64,000 nucleotides of DNA from Reinekea marinisedimentorum (GCF_004341165.1 NZ_SLZR01000010.1:62001-126000), one strand, 5' to 3'; positions 35,534 through 44,931 are shown, counted from the stretch's first letter. Notes: generated by a model from the letters alone, not told the origin. Made by a program: numbers and translations.

Positions 35534-36814
35534 ATGATCAATACCTATGTAGTTGACCGCCGCTTGAACGGCAAGAATAAGAGCGCGGTCAATCGAAAGC
35601 GGTTTTTAGAGCGTTATAAAAAACACATCAAGCGAGCTGTGAATGATGCTGTAAATAACCGCTCTATAACCGATATGGAGCACGGTGAATCCATTTCCAT
35701 TCCGGGTCAGGATATCCGTGAACCGGTGTTTGGCCACGGAAAGGGTGGCAAGCGCAATTATGTAAATCCGGGCAATAAAGAGTTTGTATCCGGAGATATG
35801 ATTGAAAAGCCCAAGGGCGGTGAAGGCCAGGGTGGTGGTAATCAGGCCTCCAATTCCGGCGAAGGGATGGATGAGTTCACCTTCAATATCACTCAGGATG
35901 AGTTTCTTGAATTTCTGTTTGAAGATCTGGAACTGCCGAATCTGGTACGTAAAGAACTGAAGTCGATGGACGACTTTGTTTATCGTCATGCCGGCTTTAC
36001 CAATGTCGGTGTGCCGGCAAAGATTAACGTGGTGCGCACACTGAAAAATTCTCACGCCCGCCGCATTGCCTTGAGTGGTAAGGCACGGCGAAGGCTGAAG
36101 GAGGTGACCGCGCTGATCGATGAGGAAGAACAGAAGGATCGCTCGTTAAGGAACGAAGCCTATCTGGAAGATCTGATCATCGAAAAGGAAAAGCTGCACA
36201 ATAAAATCACCCGAATGCCGTTTATTGATGATTTTGACCTGCGCTATAACCTGAGCATGAAGGAGCCAACCCCAAGTAATGCCGCGGTGATGTTTTGCCT
36301 GATGGATGTTTCCGGCTCAATGACGCAGCAGACCAAAGATATGGCCAAGCGCTTTTTCCTGTTGCTCTATATGTTTTTGCGGCGCAATTACGAAAAGATC
36401 GAGGTTGTCTTTATCCGGCACCACACCAGTGCCAAAGAAGTGGATGAAGAAGAGTTCTTCTACAGCCGTGAAACGGGCGGCACCATTGTTTCTTCCGCAT
36501 TGAAGAAAATGCAGGAAATTGTCGATGAGCGTTATCCGGCCAGTGCATGGAATATCTACGCTGCACAGGCTTCAGACGGCGACAACTGGAATGATGACTC
36601 GCCGATCTGCCAGAAAATACTGGAGCGTGATCTTTTACCGAAGGTTCAGTACTTCTCCTACATTGAAATAACACCACGAGCCCATCAGGCGCTGTGGCAA
36701 GCCTATGATGAAGTTCGTTCCCGGCATCCGGATGCCTTTGCGATGGAACAGATCATCGATCAAGCAGATATTTTCCCGGTATTCCGGCAGCTGTTTCAGA
36801 GGAAATCGTCATGA
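35534..36814 (+). CDS. yeaH: YeaH family protein (DUF444, von Willebrand A-like)
   Basis: 426 aa. N-terminal basic DUF444 start ([20 protein letters not shown]), a Gly-rich linker around residues 90-110, and a vWA-like domain with the MIDAS-type [20 protein letters not shown] (DxSxS). Works with PrkA/YeaG, which lies 13 nt upstream. The end overlaps the SpoVR ATG (ATGA), so translation is coupled. Confidence 0.94.
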   Translation: MINTYVVDRRLNGKNKSAVNRKRFLERYKKHIKRAVNDAVNNRSITDMEHGESISIPGQDIREPVFGHGKGGKRNYVNPGNKEFVSGDMIEKPKGGEGQGGGNQASNSGEGMDEFTFNITQDEFLEFLFEDLELPNLVRKELKSMDDFVYRHAGFTNVGVPAKINVVRTLKNSHARRIALSGKARRRLKEVTALIDEEEQKDRSLRNEAYLEDLIIEKEKLHNKITRMPFIDDFDLRYNLSMKEPTPSNAAVMFCLMDVSGSMTQQTKDMAKRFFLLLYMFLRRNYEKIEVVFIRHHTSAKEVDEEEFFYSRETGGTIVSSALKKMQEIVDERYPASAWNIYAAQASDGDNWNDDSPICQKILERDLLPKVQYFSYIEITPRAHQALWQAYDEVRSRHPDAFAMEQIIDQADIFPVFRQLFQRKSS

Positions 36815-38379
36815 CAGAAAAGGTGACTTCAGGCCAAAGCGAAAGGCATGACCCTATTACGGCGTCCAGTGAATGGACCTTTGAGTTCATTCAGGAGTTC
36901 GACAGGGTGATTGGCAACATCGCACTGGAATACCGGCTGGATACCTACCCCAATCAGATTGAAATTATCAGCTCTGAACAGATGATGGATGCCTATTCAT
37001 CCGTGGGTATGCCGGTTGGGTATAATCACTGGTCGTTCGGTAAGCAGTTTTTGCAGACCCAGAATAACTATAAGCGCGGCTTTATGGGCCTGGCTTATGA
37101 AATTGTCATTAACTCAAACCCCTGCATTGCCTATTTGATGGAAGAAAACACCATGGCCATGCAGGCTCTGGTGATCGCGCATGCCTGCTATGGGCATAAC
37201 TCCTTCTTCAAAAATAATTACCTGTTTAAAACCTGGACAGACGCAACGGCCATTATTGATTATCTGGTCTTTGCCAAGAATTATGTCTCTCAGTGTGAAA
37301 ACCGCTACGGCGTCAGCACGGTGGAAACCTTCCTCGATTCCTGCCATGCGCTGCAGAACTACGGTGTAGACCGCTATAAGCGACCTTCGCCGATTTCAGC
37401 AGCAGAAGAAGCGAACCGGCAGCAGGAGCGTGAAGATTACATGCAGCAGCAGATTAACCTGCTGTGGCGTACCATTCCGACAAGCAAGCCGCAGGAGCAG
37501 GTGCAGCAGCGCTCTGGGTTCCCGGCCGAGCCGGAAGAAAACCTGCTCTACTTTATCGAGAAGAATGCGCCCCTGCTGGAGCCCTGGCAGCGTGAGCTGG
37601 TACGGATAGTGCGTAAGATCGGCCAGTATTTTTATCCGCAACGTCAGACTCAGGTTATGAACGAAGGTTGGGCCAGCTTCTGGCACTACACGCTAATGAA
37701 TACCCTGTACGACCGTGGTTACGTTAACGAAGGCTTCATGATCGAGTTTCTGAACAGCCATGCCTCGGTTGTTTATCAGCCGCCGTATGATTCGAAGTAT
37801 TACTCCGGCATTAACCCTTACTGCCTGGGCTTTAATATGTTCAGGGATATTCGCCGCATGTGCGAGGAACCAACGGAGGAAGATTACGCCTGGTTCCCGG
37901 ATGTTGCCGGCAAGAACTGGCTGGATACCGTTCACTTTGCGATGGAGAACTTTAAAGACGAAAGCTTCATCCAGCAGTATCTGTCTCCGAAGGTCATGCG
38001 CGATATGCGCCTGTTCTGTGTCTTTGATGATGAGAACCGTGACGAATATGAGATTGCCGCCATTCACGATGAAATGGGCTATGAAAAGGTTCGCGCGGCA
38101 TTGGCTGAGCAATATAACCTGAGTACCCGCGAACCGAACATTCAGGTGGTGAACGTTGACCTGAAAGGTGATCGCTCACTTACCCTGCGTCACACCCGTC
38201 ACAACAATGTTCCGCTGAATGACGAGTGTGAAGAGGTTCTGAAGCACGTCTACCGCCTTTGGGGGTTCGATGTTCACCTGGAGTCGGTCCAGGGCGATGA
38301 AGTGAAAAACCTCTATCACATGCCTGTCCGGCCAAAAACTGAAGAAGAGAAAAATCTCGAGAACTTAAAGTACGTTTAA
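36811..38379 (+). CDS. SpoVR family protein (YcgB)
   Basis: 522 aa. The SpoVR family, named for a Bacillus spore-cortex protein, is common in non-sporulating proteobacteria and linked to PrkA and YeaH. Conserved blocks: [41 protein letters not shown], and [10 protein letters not shown] with HxxxE/His-rich metal-site character. Molecular function is unknown. Third gene of the sigma-54 operon. Confidence 0.95.
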   Translation: MTEKVTSGQSERHDPITASSEWTFEFIQEFDRVIGNIALEYRLDTYPNQIEIISSEQMMDAYSSVGMPVGYNHWSFGKQFLQTQNNYKRGFMGLAYEIVINSNPCIAYLMEENTMAMQALVIAHACYGHNSFFKNNYLFKTWTDATAIIDYLVFAKNYVSQCENRYGVSTVETFLDSCHALQNYGVDRYKRPSPISAAEEANRQQEREDYMQQQINLLWRTIPTSKPQEQVQQRSGFPAEPEENLLYFIEKNAPLLEPWQRELVRIVRKIGQYFYPQRQTQVMNEGWASFWHYTLMNTLYDRGYVNEGFMIEFLNSHASVVYQPPYDSKYYSGINPYCLGFNMFRDIRRMCEEPTEEDYAWFPDVAGKNWLDTVHFAMENFKDESFIQQYLSPKVMRDMRLFCVFDDENRDEYEIAAIHDEMGYEKVRAALAEQYNLSTREPNIQVVNVDLKGDRSLTLRHTRHNNVPLNDECEEVLKHVYRLWGFDVHLESVQGDEVKNLYHMPVRPKTEEEKNLENLKYV

Positions 38380-38400
38380 GCTGTCCAATGGGGTGTCCAT

Positions 38401-38425
38401 CTGATGCAAAGCAGCTTTGCATCAG
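38401..38425. repeat. Palindrome after spoVR
   Basis: CTGATGCAAAG/CTTTGCATCAG, eleven perfect pairs with a 3-nt loop, 21 nt after the spoVR stop. No T-tract on either side, so it may act as an mRNA-stabilising hairpin, a Rho-assisted end or an operator. Confidence 0.6.
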
Positions 38426-38429
38426 GTGC

Positions 38430-38458
38430 TTGGTGTCTGGCGGTTAATTAAGTAGTAT
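38430..38458 (+). promoter_or_regulatory. Candidate sigma-70 promoter of the moa operon
   Basis: TTGGTG, 17-nt spacer, TAGTAT. It would begin transcription near 38465 and place the Moco riboswitch in the leader. Confidence 0.55.
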
Positions 38459-38489
38459 CCTGTCTCAACTAAAGCAAAATCTATCAATA

Positions 38490-38611
38490 AAACACCGAGT
38501 AATTCGGATCTACGTCGGGCTTAGAGCGGCCCAGATATGAACGAATTGCCTCGCATAGACGCGACAGGGTCTGAATGGAAACGGTCAGGCCTCCCGTATT
38601 TGGAAAGGTGA
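38490..38611 (+). promoter_or_regulatory. Moco (molybdenum cofactor) riboswitch
   Basis: The end of the leader, GCCTCCCGTATTTGGAAAGG then TGAACAATG, nearly matches the Moco RNA motif upstream of E. coli moaA (GCCTCCCGTATCTGGAAAGG). A supporting helix GGTCTGA/TCAGGCC (38568-38574 with 38585-38591) and a GGGC/GGCCC arm around 38517-38532 are present. The SD GGAAAGG (38602-38608) lies within the motif, so cofactor binding would block translation of moaA. The 5' border is approximate. Confidence 0.88.
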
Positions 38612-38614
38612 ACA

Positions 38615-39583
38615 ATGTTACAAGACTCTTTAGGGCGCAGGTTCTTTTACCTTCGTCTTTCTGTGACCGATGTATGCAACTTTAAGTGCAGCTATTGCCT
38701 GCCGGATGGCTATCAGGGTAAGCCTGATGAAAGCTTTCTGACAGCGAATGAGCTTGAGTCTGCAGCCCGTGGCTTTGCGGCCATGGGGACCAAAAAGATC
38801 CGCCTGACCGGTGGTGAACCCTCTATTCGTAAAGACTTTAATGAAATCCTTTCCCGTATTGGCGGCATTCCCGGTATTGAAACACTGGCAGTCACGACCA
38901 ACGGTTATCGTCTGCCTCAGCGCGTGGCCAGTTGGGCCAAAGCCGGTCTTAATCAGCTGAACGTATCCATCGATTCTTTCGATGCCGCTGAATTTCATCG
39001 CATTACCGGCCACAACCGGCTGGAAGAAGTGCTGGAGGGTGTTCGCGAGGCTAAATCACTGGGGCTGAAGGTTAAGGTGAACTCGGTGCTGATGCGCGGA
39101 GTCAACGATGATCTGGACGCGACGCTGAACTGGCTGAAAACCAATCCGGTGACCCTGCGCTTTATCGAGGTGATGGAAACGGCAGATCAGCAGGTTTTCT
39201 TCCGTCAGTATCATCTCAGTGGTGAGTCAATTCGCACCAGACTGCTGCAACAGGGCTGGCAGCCGATCATTCGCGGCGTTGCCGCAGGCCCGGCTCAAGA
39301 GTTCTGGCATCCCGATTATGCCGGCCGAATCGGCCTGATCATGCCTTACAGCAAAGATTTCTGCGCCAGTTGCAACCGTCTTCGTATTTCCAGTCTGGGT
39401 AAGCTGCATCTGTGTCTGTTCTCGGAACAGGGTATCGATGTTCGCCCTTACCTTCAGGATGGTGTGGCTACTGAAGAGCTGGTGCAGGCAGTGACCCACC
39501 ATCTCTCCGGCAAGGTGGCTGGCCACCGGCTGGTCGACCACGAAAGTGGAGGCACTGCTAATCTGAGTCAGATTGGTGGCTGA
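38615..39583 (+). CDS. moaA: GTP 3',8-cyclase MoaA (radical SAM)
   Basis: 322 aa. First step of molybdopterin synthesis: GTP to 3',8-cyclo-dihydro-GTP. N-terminal radical-SAM cluster motif CNFKCSYC, SAM-binding TGGEPSIRKD, C-terminal cluster CASCNRLRISSLGKLHLCL and the C-terminal GG tail (SQIGG) needed for catalysis. Translation is probably controlled by the upstream riboswitch. Confidence 0.97.
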   Translation: MLQDSLGRRFFYLRLSVTDVCNFKCSYCLPDGYQGKPDESFLTANELESAARGFAAMGTKKIRLTGGEPSIRKDFNEILSRIGGIPGIETLAVTTNGYRLPQRVASWAKAGLNQLNVSIDSFDAAEFHRITGHNRLEEVLEGVREAKSLGLKVKVNSVLMRGVNDDLDATLNWLKTNPVTLRFIEVMETADQQVFFRQYHLSGESIRTRLLQQGWQPIIRGVAAGPAQEFWHPDYAGRIGLIMPYSKDFCASCNRLRISSLGKLHLCLFSEQGIDVRPYLQDGVATEELVQAVTHHLSGKVAGHRLVDHESGGTANLSQIGG

Positions 39584-39584
39584 T

Positions 39585-40121
39585 ATGACAACGGCTGTTT
39601 TGATTCTCAGTGGTGGCCGCAGCCGCCGTATGGGGCAGGATAAAGCTCAGTTGCCGCTTGAAGGCTTGCCCCTGCTGCAATGGCAAAAAAACCGTCTGCA
39701 GCAGGCAGGTTTTCAGGTAATACATGGTATTGCTGATAATTTCCCCGGTTATCTGGGGCCGTTGGCGGGTATCGAAGCGGCATTAACCAAGCACCCGGAA
39801 ATTCAGCGCTGGTTGGTGTTACCGGTCGATATGCCCAGCCTTTCTGTAGAGGCTCTGCACGGTTTGCTGAATGCGCAACCGATTGATGCCGCCGTTATCA
39901 GCTATAAAGACCAACCTTTCCCCTTGTTGATTCGACAACCAGAGCAGGCGGTTGCTGTTCTGCAGCGCTGGCTTGTGGATGCAAATGGCCGCCGTTCGGT
40001 GAGGGCTCTCATTGATCAGCTCGGCACTGAAAGTGCGGCAATGCCGTTAAACAACGAACAATTCAATAATATAAACACGCCAGAGCAATGGCGTCAGTTT
40101 AAAGAGGTAGAACTAACGTGA
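39585..40121 (+). CDS. mobA: Molybdenum cofactor guanylyltransferase MobA
   Basis: 178 aa from ATG 39585, directly after the moaA stop (GTG 39573 is the overlapping alternative). Nucleotidyltransferase signature LSGGRSRRMGQDKAQLPLEG and VLPVDMPSLS (the metal-binding DxP). It attaches GMP to Mo-molybdopterin to form MGD, the cofactor form used by NapA. Its placement inside the moa operon ties cofactor synthesis to bis-MGD enzymes. Slightly shorter than enteric MobA (194 aa). Confidence 0.92.
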   Translation: MTTAVLILSGGRSRRMGQDKAQLPLEGLPLLQWQKNRLQQAGFQVIHGIADNFPGYLGPLAGIEAALTKHPEIQRWLVLPVDMPSLSVEALHGLLNAQPIDAAVISYKDQPFPLLIRQPEQAVAVLQRWLVDANGRRSVRALIDQLGTESAAMPLNNEQFNNINTPEQWRQFKEVELT

Positions 40122-40660
40122 GTCACGCAGCTAAAGAATTTGAATCACTGAACATTGCCGTACTGACCGTTTCAGATACGCGTGATGAATCCAACGATAC
40201 ATCCGGTAAGTTTCTGGTCGACAGCGCCCTTGAAGCCGGCCATAAGATCAGTGAAAAACGCATAGAGAAAGACGACATCTTTCAGATCCGTTATCAGGTG
40301 TCCAAGTGGATCGCCAGTGAAGATACCCAAGTGGTTCTTATTACCGGCGGTACCGGCTTTACCAGCCGCGATTCCACACCAGAGGCTGTATCGGTGCTGT
40401 TTGAAAAAGAGGTTGAGGGCTTTGGAGAGCTATTCCGTAAAATTTCCTTTGATGAAATTGGTACCTCGACTATTCAATCCCGGGCGGTTGCCGGGTTGGC
40501 CAACGGTACTTTGATCGCCTGTATGCCGGGCTCAACCGGAGCCTGCAGAACCGCCTGGAGCGGTATTCTGAAAGAGCAGCTCAACGCTACCCATAAGCCC
40601 TGCAATTTTGTAATGCACCTGAAACAAGCAACGGCAGACCTGTGCGAGAGCCGGTCATGA
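40118..40660 (+). CDS. moaB: Molybdenum cofactor biosynthesis protein MoaB
   Basis: 180 aa, GTG start overlapping the mobA stop by 4 nt. MoaB/Mog fold: [39 protein letters not shown] and [12 protein letters not shown]. In most bacteria such proteins adenylylate molybdopterin (MogA-like); E. coli MoaB itself is inactive. No separate mogA is in the window, so this copy may do that step. Confidence 0.94.
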   Translation: MSHAAKEFESLNIAVLTVSDTRDESNDTSGKFLVDSALEAGHKISEKRIEKDDIFQIRYQVSKWIASEDTQVVLITGGTGFTSRDSTPEAVSVLFEKEVEGFGELFRKISFDEIGTSTIQSRAVAGLANGTLIACMPGSTGACRTAWSGILKEQLNATHKPCNFVMHLKQATADLCESRS

Positions 40661-41130
40661 GTGAGTTCAGCCACATTTCTTCCAATGGCGAAGCCAATAT
40701 GGTGGATGTGACCGGTAAGGCCGTTACCACCCGTGAAGCATTGGCGGAAGCCTTTGTGTACATGAACGAGGAGGCGATCTCGCTGATACAGCGTGGCGAT
40801 CACCACAAGGGTGATATTTTCGCTGCAGCACGTATTGCCGGCATTCAGGGCGCCAAAAAAACGGCCGATCTGATCCCGCTCTGTCATCCGCTGATGTTGA
40901 CGAAGGTTGCAGTCGATCTGGAACTGCAGGCCGCAGAAGGCCGGGTGCGCATAGAAACCCGTTGCAAACTGGATGGTAAAACCGGCGTTGAAATGGAGGC
41001 GCTGACGGCGGCATCGGTTGCCTCACTTACTCTGTTTGATATGTGCAAGGCGGTTGATCCGGGGATGAGAATTGAAGGTTTGCGTGTCCTGAAGAAAACA
41101 GGCGGTAAAACCGGCTTGTGGAGTGCGTAG
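40657..41130 (+). CDS. moaC: Cyclic pyranopterin monophosphate synthase MoaC
   Basis: 157 aa from ATG 40657, overlapping the moaB stop (ATGA). Signature MVDVTGK near the N-terminus and [34 protein letters not shown] at the end. Works directly after MoaA. Confidence 0.97.
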   Translation: MSEFSHISSNGEANMVDVTGKAVTTREALAEAFVYMNEEAISLIQRGDHHKGDIFAAARIAGIQGAKKTADLIPLCHPLMLTKVAVDLELQAAEGRVRIETRCKLDGKTGVEMEALTAASVASLTLFDMCKAVDPGMRIEGLRVLKKTGGKTGLWSA

Positions 41131-41131
41131 T

Positions 41132-41383
41132 ATGAATACAATCACGGTTAAATTTTTTGCCCGTTTACGCGAACAGTCAGGCGTTGATGCAATGGATCTG
41201 GAAATTGGTGATATGACCAAGCTTTCTGAGCTGATTGCCCAGCTACAGGATCAGCATCAGGATTGGACTATCCTGCAACAGAAAAACCTGATGGCGGCTG
41301 TGAATCATTCGATGATTACTGATGACTGCCTGTTGGCTGCAGGGGATGAGGTCGCGCTGTTTCCACCAGTGACAGGGGGCTGA
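41132..41383 (+). CDS. moaD: Molybdopterin synthase sulfur-carrier subunit MoaD
   Basis: 83 aa ubiquitin-like protein, ATG 41132 one nt after the moaC stop. VKFFARLREQSGVD at the N-terminus and the C-terminal FPPVTGG, whose Gly-Gly end is thiocarboxylated to carry sulfur. Partner of MoaE, encoded next. Confidence 0.95.
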   Translation: MNTITVKFFARLREQSGVDAMDLEIGDMTKLSELIAQLQDQHQDWTILQQKNLMAAVNHSMITDDCLLAAGDEVALFPPVTGG

Positions 41384-41385
41384 CA

Positions 41386-41838
41386 GTGGATTTTATTAAT
41401 ATCCAGAATGAAGATTTCAATGTTCAGCAGCAGTATGATGCGCTCAGCCAGTCTAATACACGCGATGGCGCTGTGGTGCTGTTTGTTGGCCGTGTGCGGG
41501 ATTTCAACGAAGGTGAGCAGGTCACTGAAATGGTGCTGGAGCACTATCCCGGTATGGCCGAAAAATGCCTGGAAGATATAGTGGCCAAAGCGCGTGAACG
41601 CTGGGATATTAATCGCGTTCGGGTGATTCATCGGGTCGGCCTGTTAAGCCAGTCAGATCAGATTGTATTGGTGGGCACGTCCAGTCCGCATCGCGGCAGT
41701 GCCTTTGCTGCTGCGGAATTCATTATGGATTATCTGAAAACCGACGCGCCCTTCTGGAAGAAAGAAATTTCTGATCAGGGTGAACGCTGGGTTGAAGCCC
41801 GCAACTCCGATGAAACGCAAAAAAAACGATGGCAATGA
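41386..41838 (+). CDS. moaE: Molybdopterin synthase catalytic subunit MoaE
   Basis: 150 aa, GTG start 2 nt after moaD. Conserved GAVVLFVGRVRDFNEGEQV, LEHYPGMAEK, HRVGLL and the catalytic Lys region DAPFWKKE. Inserts two sulfurs from MoaD to form molybdopterin. Its last codons form the ascending arm of a hairpin. Confidence 0.96.
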   Translation: MDFINIQNEDFNVQQQYDALSQSNTRDGAVVLFVGRVRDFNEGEQVTEMVLEHYPGMAEKCLEDIVAKARERWDINRVRVIHRVGLLSQSDQIVLVGTSSPHRGSAFAAAEFIMDYLKTDAPFWKKEISDQGERWVEARNSDETQKKRWQ

Positions 41839-41847
41839 CCATCGTTT
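41824..41847 (-). terminator. Terminator hairpin at the moaE end
   Basis: AAACGATGG/CCATCGTTT, nine pairs with a 6-nt loop overlapping the moaE stop. On the minus strand it is followed by TTTT, fitting termination of the convergent TauE gene; the + strand lacks a T-run after it. Confidence 0.6.
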
Positions 41848-41859
41848 GCGAGATTTGCT

Positions 41860-42020
41860 TAGATCCTAGATCCTAGATCCTAGATCCTAGATGCTAGATG
41901 CTAGATGCTAGATGCTAGGATCTAGAGACTAGCATCTGGCATCTAGAAACTAGCATCTTACGTCTCACATCTCACATCTCACATCTCACATCTCACATCT
42001 TACGTCTCACATCTCACGCC
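41860..42020. repeat. Heptanucleotide tandem repeat tract
   Basis: TAGATCC x4 (41860-41887), TAGATGC x4 (41888-41915), a mixed TAG/GCATCT segment (41916-41958), then TACGTCT, CACATCT x5, TACGTCT, CACATCT and CACGCC (41959-42020). The period is 7 throughout. The left units are the reverse complement of the GCATCTA units in the centre, so the tract can also fold back on itself. It lies between convergent moaE and TauE genes and disturbs no reading frame. Confidence 0.95.
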
Positions 42021-42033
42021 TTACCATTCACTC

Positions 42034-42750
42034 CTAATACGACAACGCCCCATAGAACGCGATTACCGCCGAGATAGAGCACAGTATTAACAGCAGTGGG
42101 CGGAAGCGGGTATCAACCCAGCCGCGCAAATGTATGCCGGCGTAGAAGCCCGCCAGGCCTGCCGGTATAAACGACAGGCCCGTCAGCCACAGCTCACGCG
42201 TGATAATGCCCATCATCTGATAGATCACCAGTGAAAGCAGGCAGGAATAGCCAAAGTAAACCGAGAGGTTCGCTCGGGTGTTATTGCTGGCGCCGTGTTG
42301 CATCACCAAAGCCATCGGTGGACCGCCAATGGCTGTCGTAGAGCCGGTGAACCCGGAGATCAAACCGGCAATCGACATACTGGTCACTGTTGATTTAAAG
42401 GGTTTGGCGAACGCGGTAATCAGGATGGCAATCAGAACCATGCTGGCGACCATCAGCTGCAGAACCTGATGAGGCACCTGTGTGAGGACCCAGGCACCGA
42501 GAATGGTGCCGGGAATTCGGCTGATCATCGGTGGGGTGATGAGTTTCCATTCTACGTTGTTTCTCAGGTTCCAGGCGTTTCTGATGCTGAGCGCCAAAAC
42601 TACAATGGTGAGAATGACGGGAACCCATTCTGGCTTGAACAGCACAATAATCGGAGCGGCAACAACGGCCATACCAAAACCCAATGCCGTTTGAATTGCA
42701 CAACCCAGAAATATAACAAAGGCACTCAGGCACCAGTAAAGGTCGATCAT
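42034..42750 (-). CDS. TauE/SafE-family membrane exporter
   Basis: 238 aa, eight or so hydrophobic helices. The repeated family motif appears as IQTALGFGMAVVAAPI (first half) and GLISGFTGSTTAIGGPPMALV (second half, G-x-S/T-GGPP type). These transporters move sulfite, sulfoacetate or related organosulfur anions across the inner membrane. No sulfur-metabolism genes adjoin it, so the substrate is unknown. AAGGA SD before the ATG. Confidence 0.9.
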   Translation of the reverse strand: MIDLYWCLSAFVIFLGCAIQTALGFGMAVVAAPIIVLFKPEWVPVILTIVVLALSIRNAWNLRNNVEWKLITPPMISRIPGTILGAWVLTQVPHQVLQLMVASMVLIAILITAFAKPFKSTVTSMSIAGLISGFTGSTTAIGGPPMALVMQHGASNNTRANLSVYFGYSCLLSLVIYQMMGIITRELWLTGLSFIPAGLAGFYAGIHLRGWVDTRFRPLLLILCSISAVIAFYGALSY

Positions 42751-42902
42751 TGATGAAATCCTTGGAAAAAAGCTAGCTTATCTTTGATAGTGCAGGCAGA
42801 CAATATTTCCCTGAGTGCACAACTGTATAAAAATGTCGCAACTCTGTTGCAACTTTCGTGCGAAATCGTTAAAAACGCCCTTTATTTGTTCGGAGCGCGT
42901 CA

Positions 42903-43796
42903 GTGAAAAGGCTGTTAGAAAATTTATTGGGTGTGGTTTCAATGCTGGCACTCGGCATTCACACCATTTTGTTAAGTGTATTGGTTTTATCCTGCGCGCT
43001 GGCACGTCTTTTATTGCCGGAAAACCTGGGCCGAAAGCTGGTAGGGCCGGCTATTATCTTTGTTTCCAGTATCTGGTTGCGCGGCATCCTTTGGTGGCTG
43101 AATACCTTTCAGCGCATTGAATGGGATATCGAGAATGAAGTTGAGCTTTCTATGGATCAGTGGAACATGGTGATCTCCAACCATCAGAGTTGGGTGGATA
43201 TTTTCGCTCTGTTCCATGTGTTACTGGGGAAAATTCCGCTGTTGAAGTTTTTCATCAAGAAAGAGCTGGCCTGGGTGCCGATTGTCGGGCAGGCCTGGTG
43301 GGCCTTGGATTACCCCTTCATGCAGCGCCATTCACGGGCTGAAATAGCCAAGAACCCGCAAAAGGCAACAGATGACCTTGAAGCCACCAAAAAGGCTTGT
43401 AAGCGGTTTTCCTATACCCCGACCAGTGTGGTGAACTTTCTGGAAGGTACCCGCTTTACGCCGGAAAAATATTCCCGTCAGAAAGCACCCTACAAAAATT
43501 TGTTGCGCCCGAAAGCAGGCGGTATTGCCTTCGCCATTCAGGCGCTGGGTGAGCGTTTCTCTTCTGTGATCGATACCACCATCGTTTATCACGATCATCG
43601 GCCAAGCTTCTGGGATATGGCCTGCGGCCGGGTGGGTAAGGTGACGGTTCATATGCGCCATATTGATATTCCCAAGCAATTTGTCGACATGGATTACATG
43701 AATAATCGTGAAGACAAGAAGGCGTTTCAGGGCTGGCTGCACGGGGTTTGGCTGGAAAAAGATGCGCTGATCGATGAGATTGCTAAGAAGGGTTAA
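42903..43796 (+). CDS. yihG: PlsC-type acyltransferase, YihG-like
   Basis: 297 aa. One N-terminal transmembrane helix (about 10-40). The acyltransferase motifs are NHQSWVD (HX4D) near residue 96, FLEGTRFT (EGTR) around 180 and IVYHDHRPSFWDM, as in the YihG group of 1-acyl-glycerol-3-phosphate acyltransferases. GTG start with GGAGC upstream. It would act in phospholipid synthesis or remodelling at the inner membrane. Confidence 0.9.
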   Translation: MKRLLENLLGVVSMLALGIHTILLSVLVLSCALARLLLPENLGRKLVGPAIIFVSSIWLRGILWWLNTFQRIEWDIENEVELSMDQWNMVISNHQSWVDIFALFHVLLGKIPLLKFFIKKELAWVPIVGQAWWALDYPFMQRHSRAEIAKNPQKATDDLEATKKACKRFSYTPTSVVNFLEGTRFTPEKYSRQKAPYKNLLRPKAGGIAFAIQALGERFSSVIDTTIVYHDHRPSFWDMACGRVGKVTVHMRHIDIPKQFVDMDYMNNREDKKAFQGWLHGVWLEKDALIDEIAKKG

Positions 43797-43806
43797 GCGC
43801 CCGGCA

Positions 43807-43839
43807 ACAAAAAAGGCACTTTAACAGTGCCTTTTTTGT
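43807..43839. terminator. Bidirectional terminator between the acyltransferase and rhomboid genes
   Basis: Fourteen-pair perfect stem with GGCACT/AGTGCC core and A6/T6 flanks, loop TTAAC. Confidence 0.92.
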
Positions 43840-43852
43840 ACCTGTGATTAGT

Positions 43853-44461
43853 TCAGGTGCGCCTGATCGATTTATAAATGAAAGGCAATAAGACTAAACC
43901 GGCCACCACACCGGAAATTAAACCCCCGATATGTGCCGCGTTATCAATCGGCAGAACCAGCCCTAATACCAGGTTCAAGGCTAATATCCCACCCACCGAT
44001 TTTAACCAGTAATTTCTCACACGCGGCTCAAACAGGTTGCTTAACAGCAGTACTATAAAAATACCGAATAACCCAAAGATGGCTCCCGATGCGCCGGCGC
44101 TGATGACGTTATCGTTCAGCCAGTAGCTGGCAAAGTCCGCTGATATACCGGTTGCAATGTAGGCAATCAAAAATTTCACATGGCCAAGAATCGGCTCCAG
44201 CAGGCGGCCTAAAAACAACAGTGAAATGCAGTTGAATAGCAGGTGTGCCACGCTCAGGTGCAGAAATACGCTGCTCAGCAGCCGCCACCATTGGCCCTGA
44301 TCGACTAAGGGGTGAAAGTTGGCACCCAGCAACAGCAGGCTTTGGTTGGAAAAGTGCGTAAAGGAAAGATTAATAACGCACAACACCAGAAAAACGACAA
44401 CGTTGATCAGCGCCAGTGCAGGGCTAACCTTAAAACCCGGGCCGGGGGTCCATAACAGCAT
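43853..44461 (-). CDS. Rhomboid-family intramembrane serine protease
   Basis: 202 aa from ATG 44461, preceded by GAAGAGAA; the frame extends to TTG 44476. Six transmembrane helices. WWRLLSSVFLHLSVAHLLFN is the loop-1/helix-2 signature, the catalytic Ser is in SAGASGAIFGLFG and the catalytic His in DNAAHIGGLISG. It probably cleaves transmembrane substrates in the inner membrane; substrate unknown. Confidence 0.93.
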   Translation of the reverse strand: MLLWTPGPGFKVSPALALINVVVFLVLCVINLSFTHFSNQSLLLLGANFHPLVDQGQWWRLLSSVFLHLSVAHLLFNCISLLFLGRLLEPILGHVKFLIAYIATGISADFASYWLNDNVISAGASGAIFGLFGIFIVLLLSNLFEPRVRNYWLKSVGGILALNLVLGLVLPIDNAAHIGGLISGVVAGLVLLPFIYKSIRRT

Positions 44462-44607
44462 AGAAGTTCTCTTCAATTGAAAGCATTGATATATATGGCG
44501 TCCATAGCCCGGTATTCAAGCCTTTCGGCACGTCTGCCTGCCGGGCTATTAGAAAATCCCGCTAATTTTGCTATATTAGCGCGTTAGATTTTTGTTCAGA
44601 GATGATC

Positions 44608-44931
44608 ATGAAGCCAGTTCGCAGTAAAAAAGACATGCAGTCAGAACTTGAAGCTCAAGTTCAGGCGTTTGTTGCGAGTGGCGGAAATATTAATCAGGTT
44701 GAACGTGGCAAGAGTGGTTTAGACCACGAGAAGCCCTGGATTAACCCCTTTAAATCCGGCGAGACGGAAAAATCTCCTCCGCGAACGCCTGTTCCGGATG
44801 TCATTGCGGCCATCGATGCCCGCAAATCCCCCAAGAAAAACAAGCCAAAACGCCGCAGTAAGCCCACCAAGAAGTGGATTCTGGATGATTTTGGTGAGCC
44901 TGTGCGCTGGGTCTGGTCCGACGAAAGTTAG
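44608..44931 (+). CDS. SutA-like RNA polymerase-binding protein
   Basis: 108 aa (ATG 44608, with CAGAGA about 5 nt upstream; ATG 44602 adds two residues). The N-terminal helix DMQSELEAQVQAFVASGGNI followed by NQVERGKSGLD resembles the RNAP-binding C-terminal part of Pseudomonas SutA. The middle is Pro/Lys-rich and the end (RSKPTKKWILDDFGEPVRWVW) is basic then aromatic, unlike SutA, whose N-terminus is acidic. Family assignment is inference from that segment. If right, it tunes transcription in slow growth. Small, soluble, stand-alone gene. Confidence 0.55.
   Translation: MKPVRSKKDMQSELEAQVQAFVASGGNINQVERGKSGLDHEKPWINPFKSGETEKSPPRTPVPDVIAAIDARKSPKKNKPKRRSKPTKKWILDDFGEPVRWVWSDES

Noticed and set aside
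41860-42020. Possible CRISPR array
   Set aside because: The repeats are 7-nt units joined head to tail without spacers, and no cas genes are nearby.
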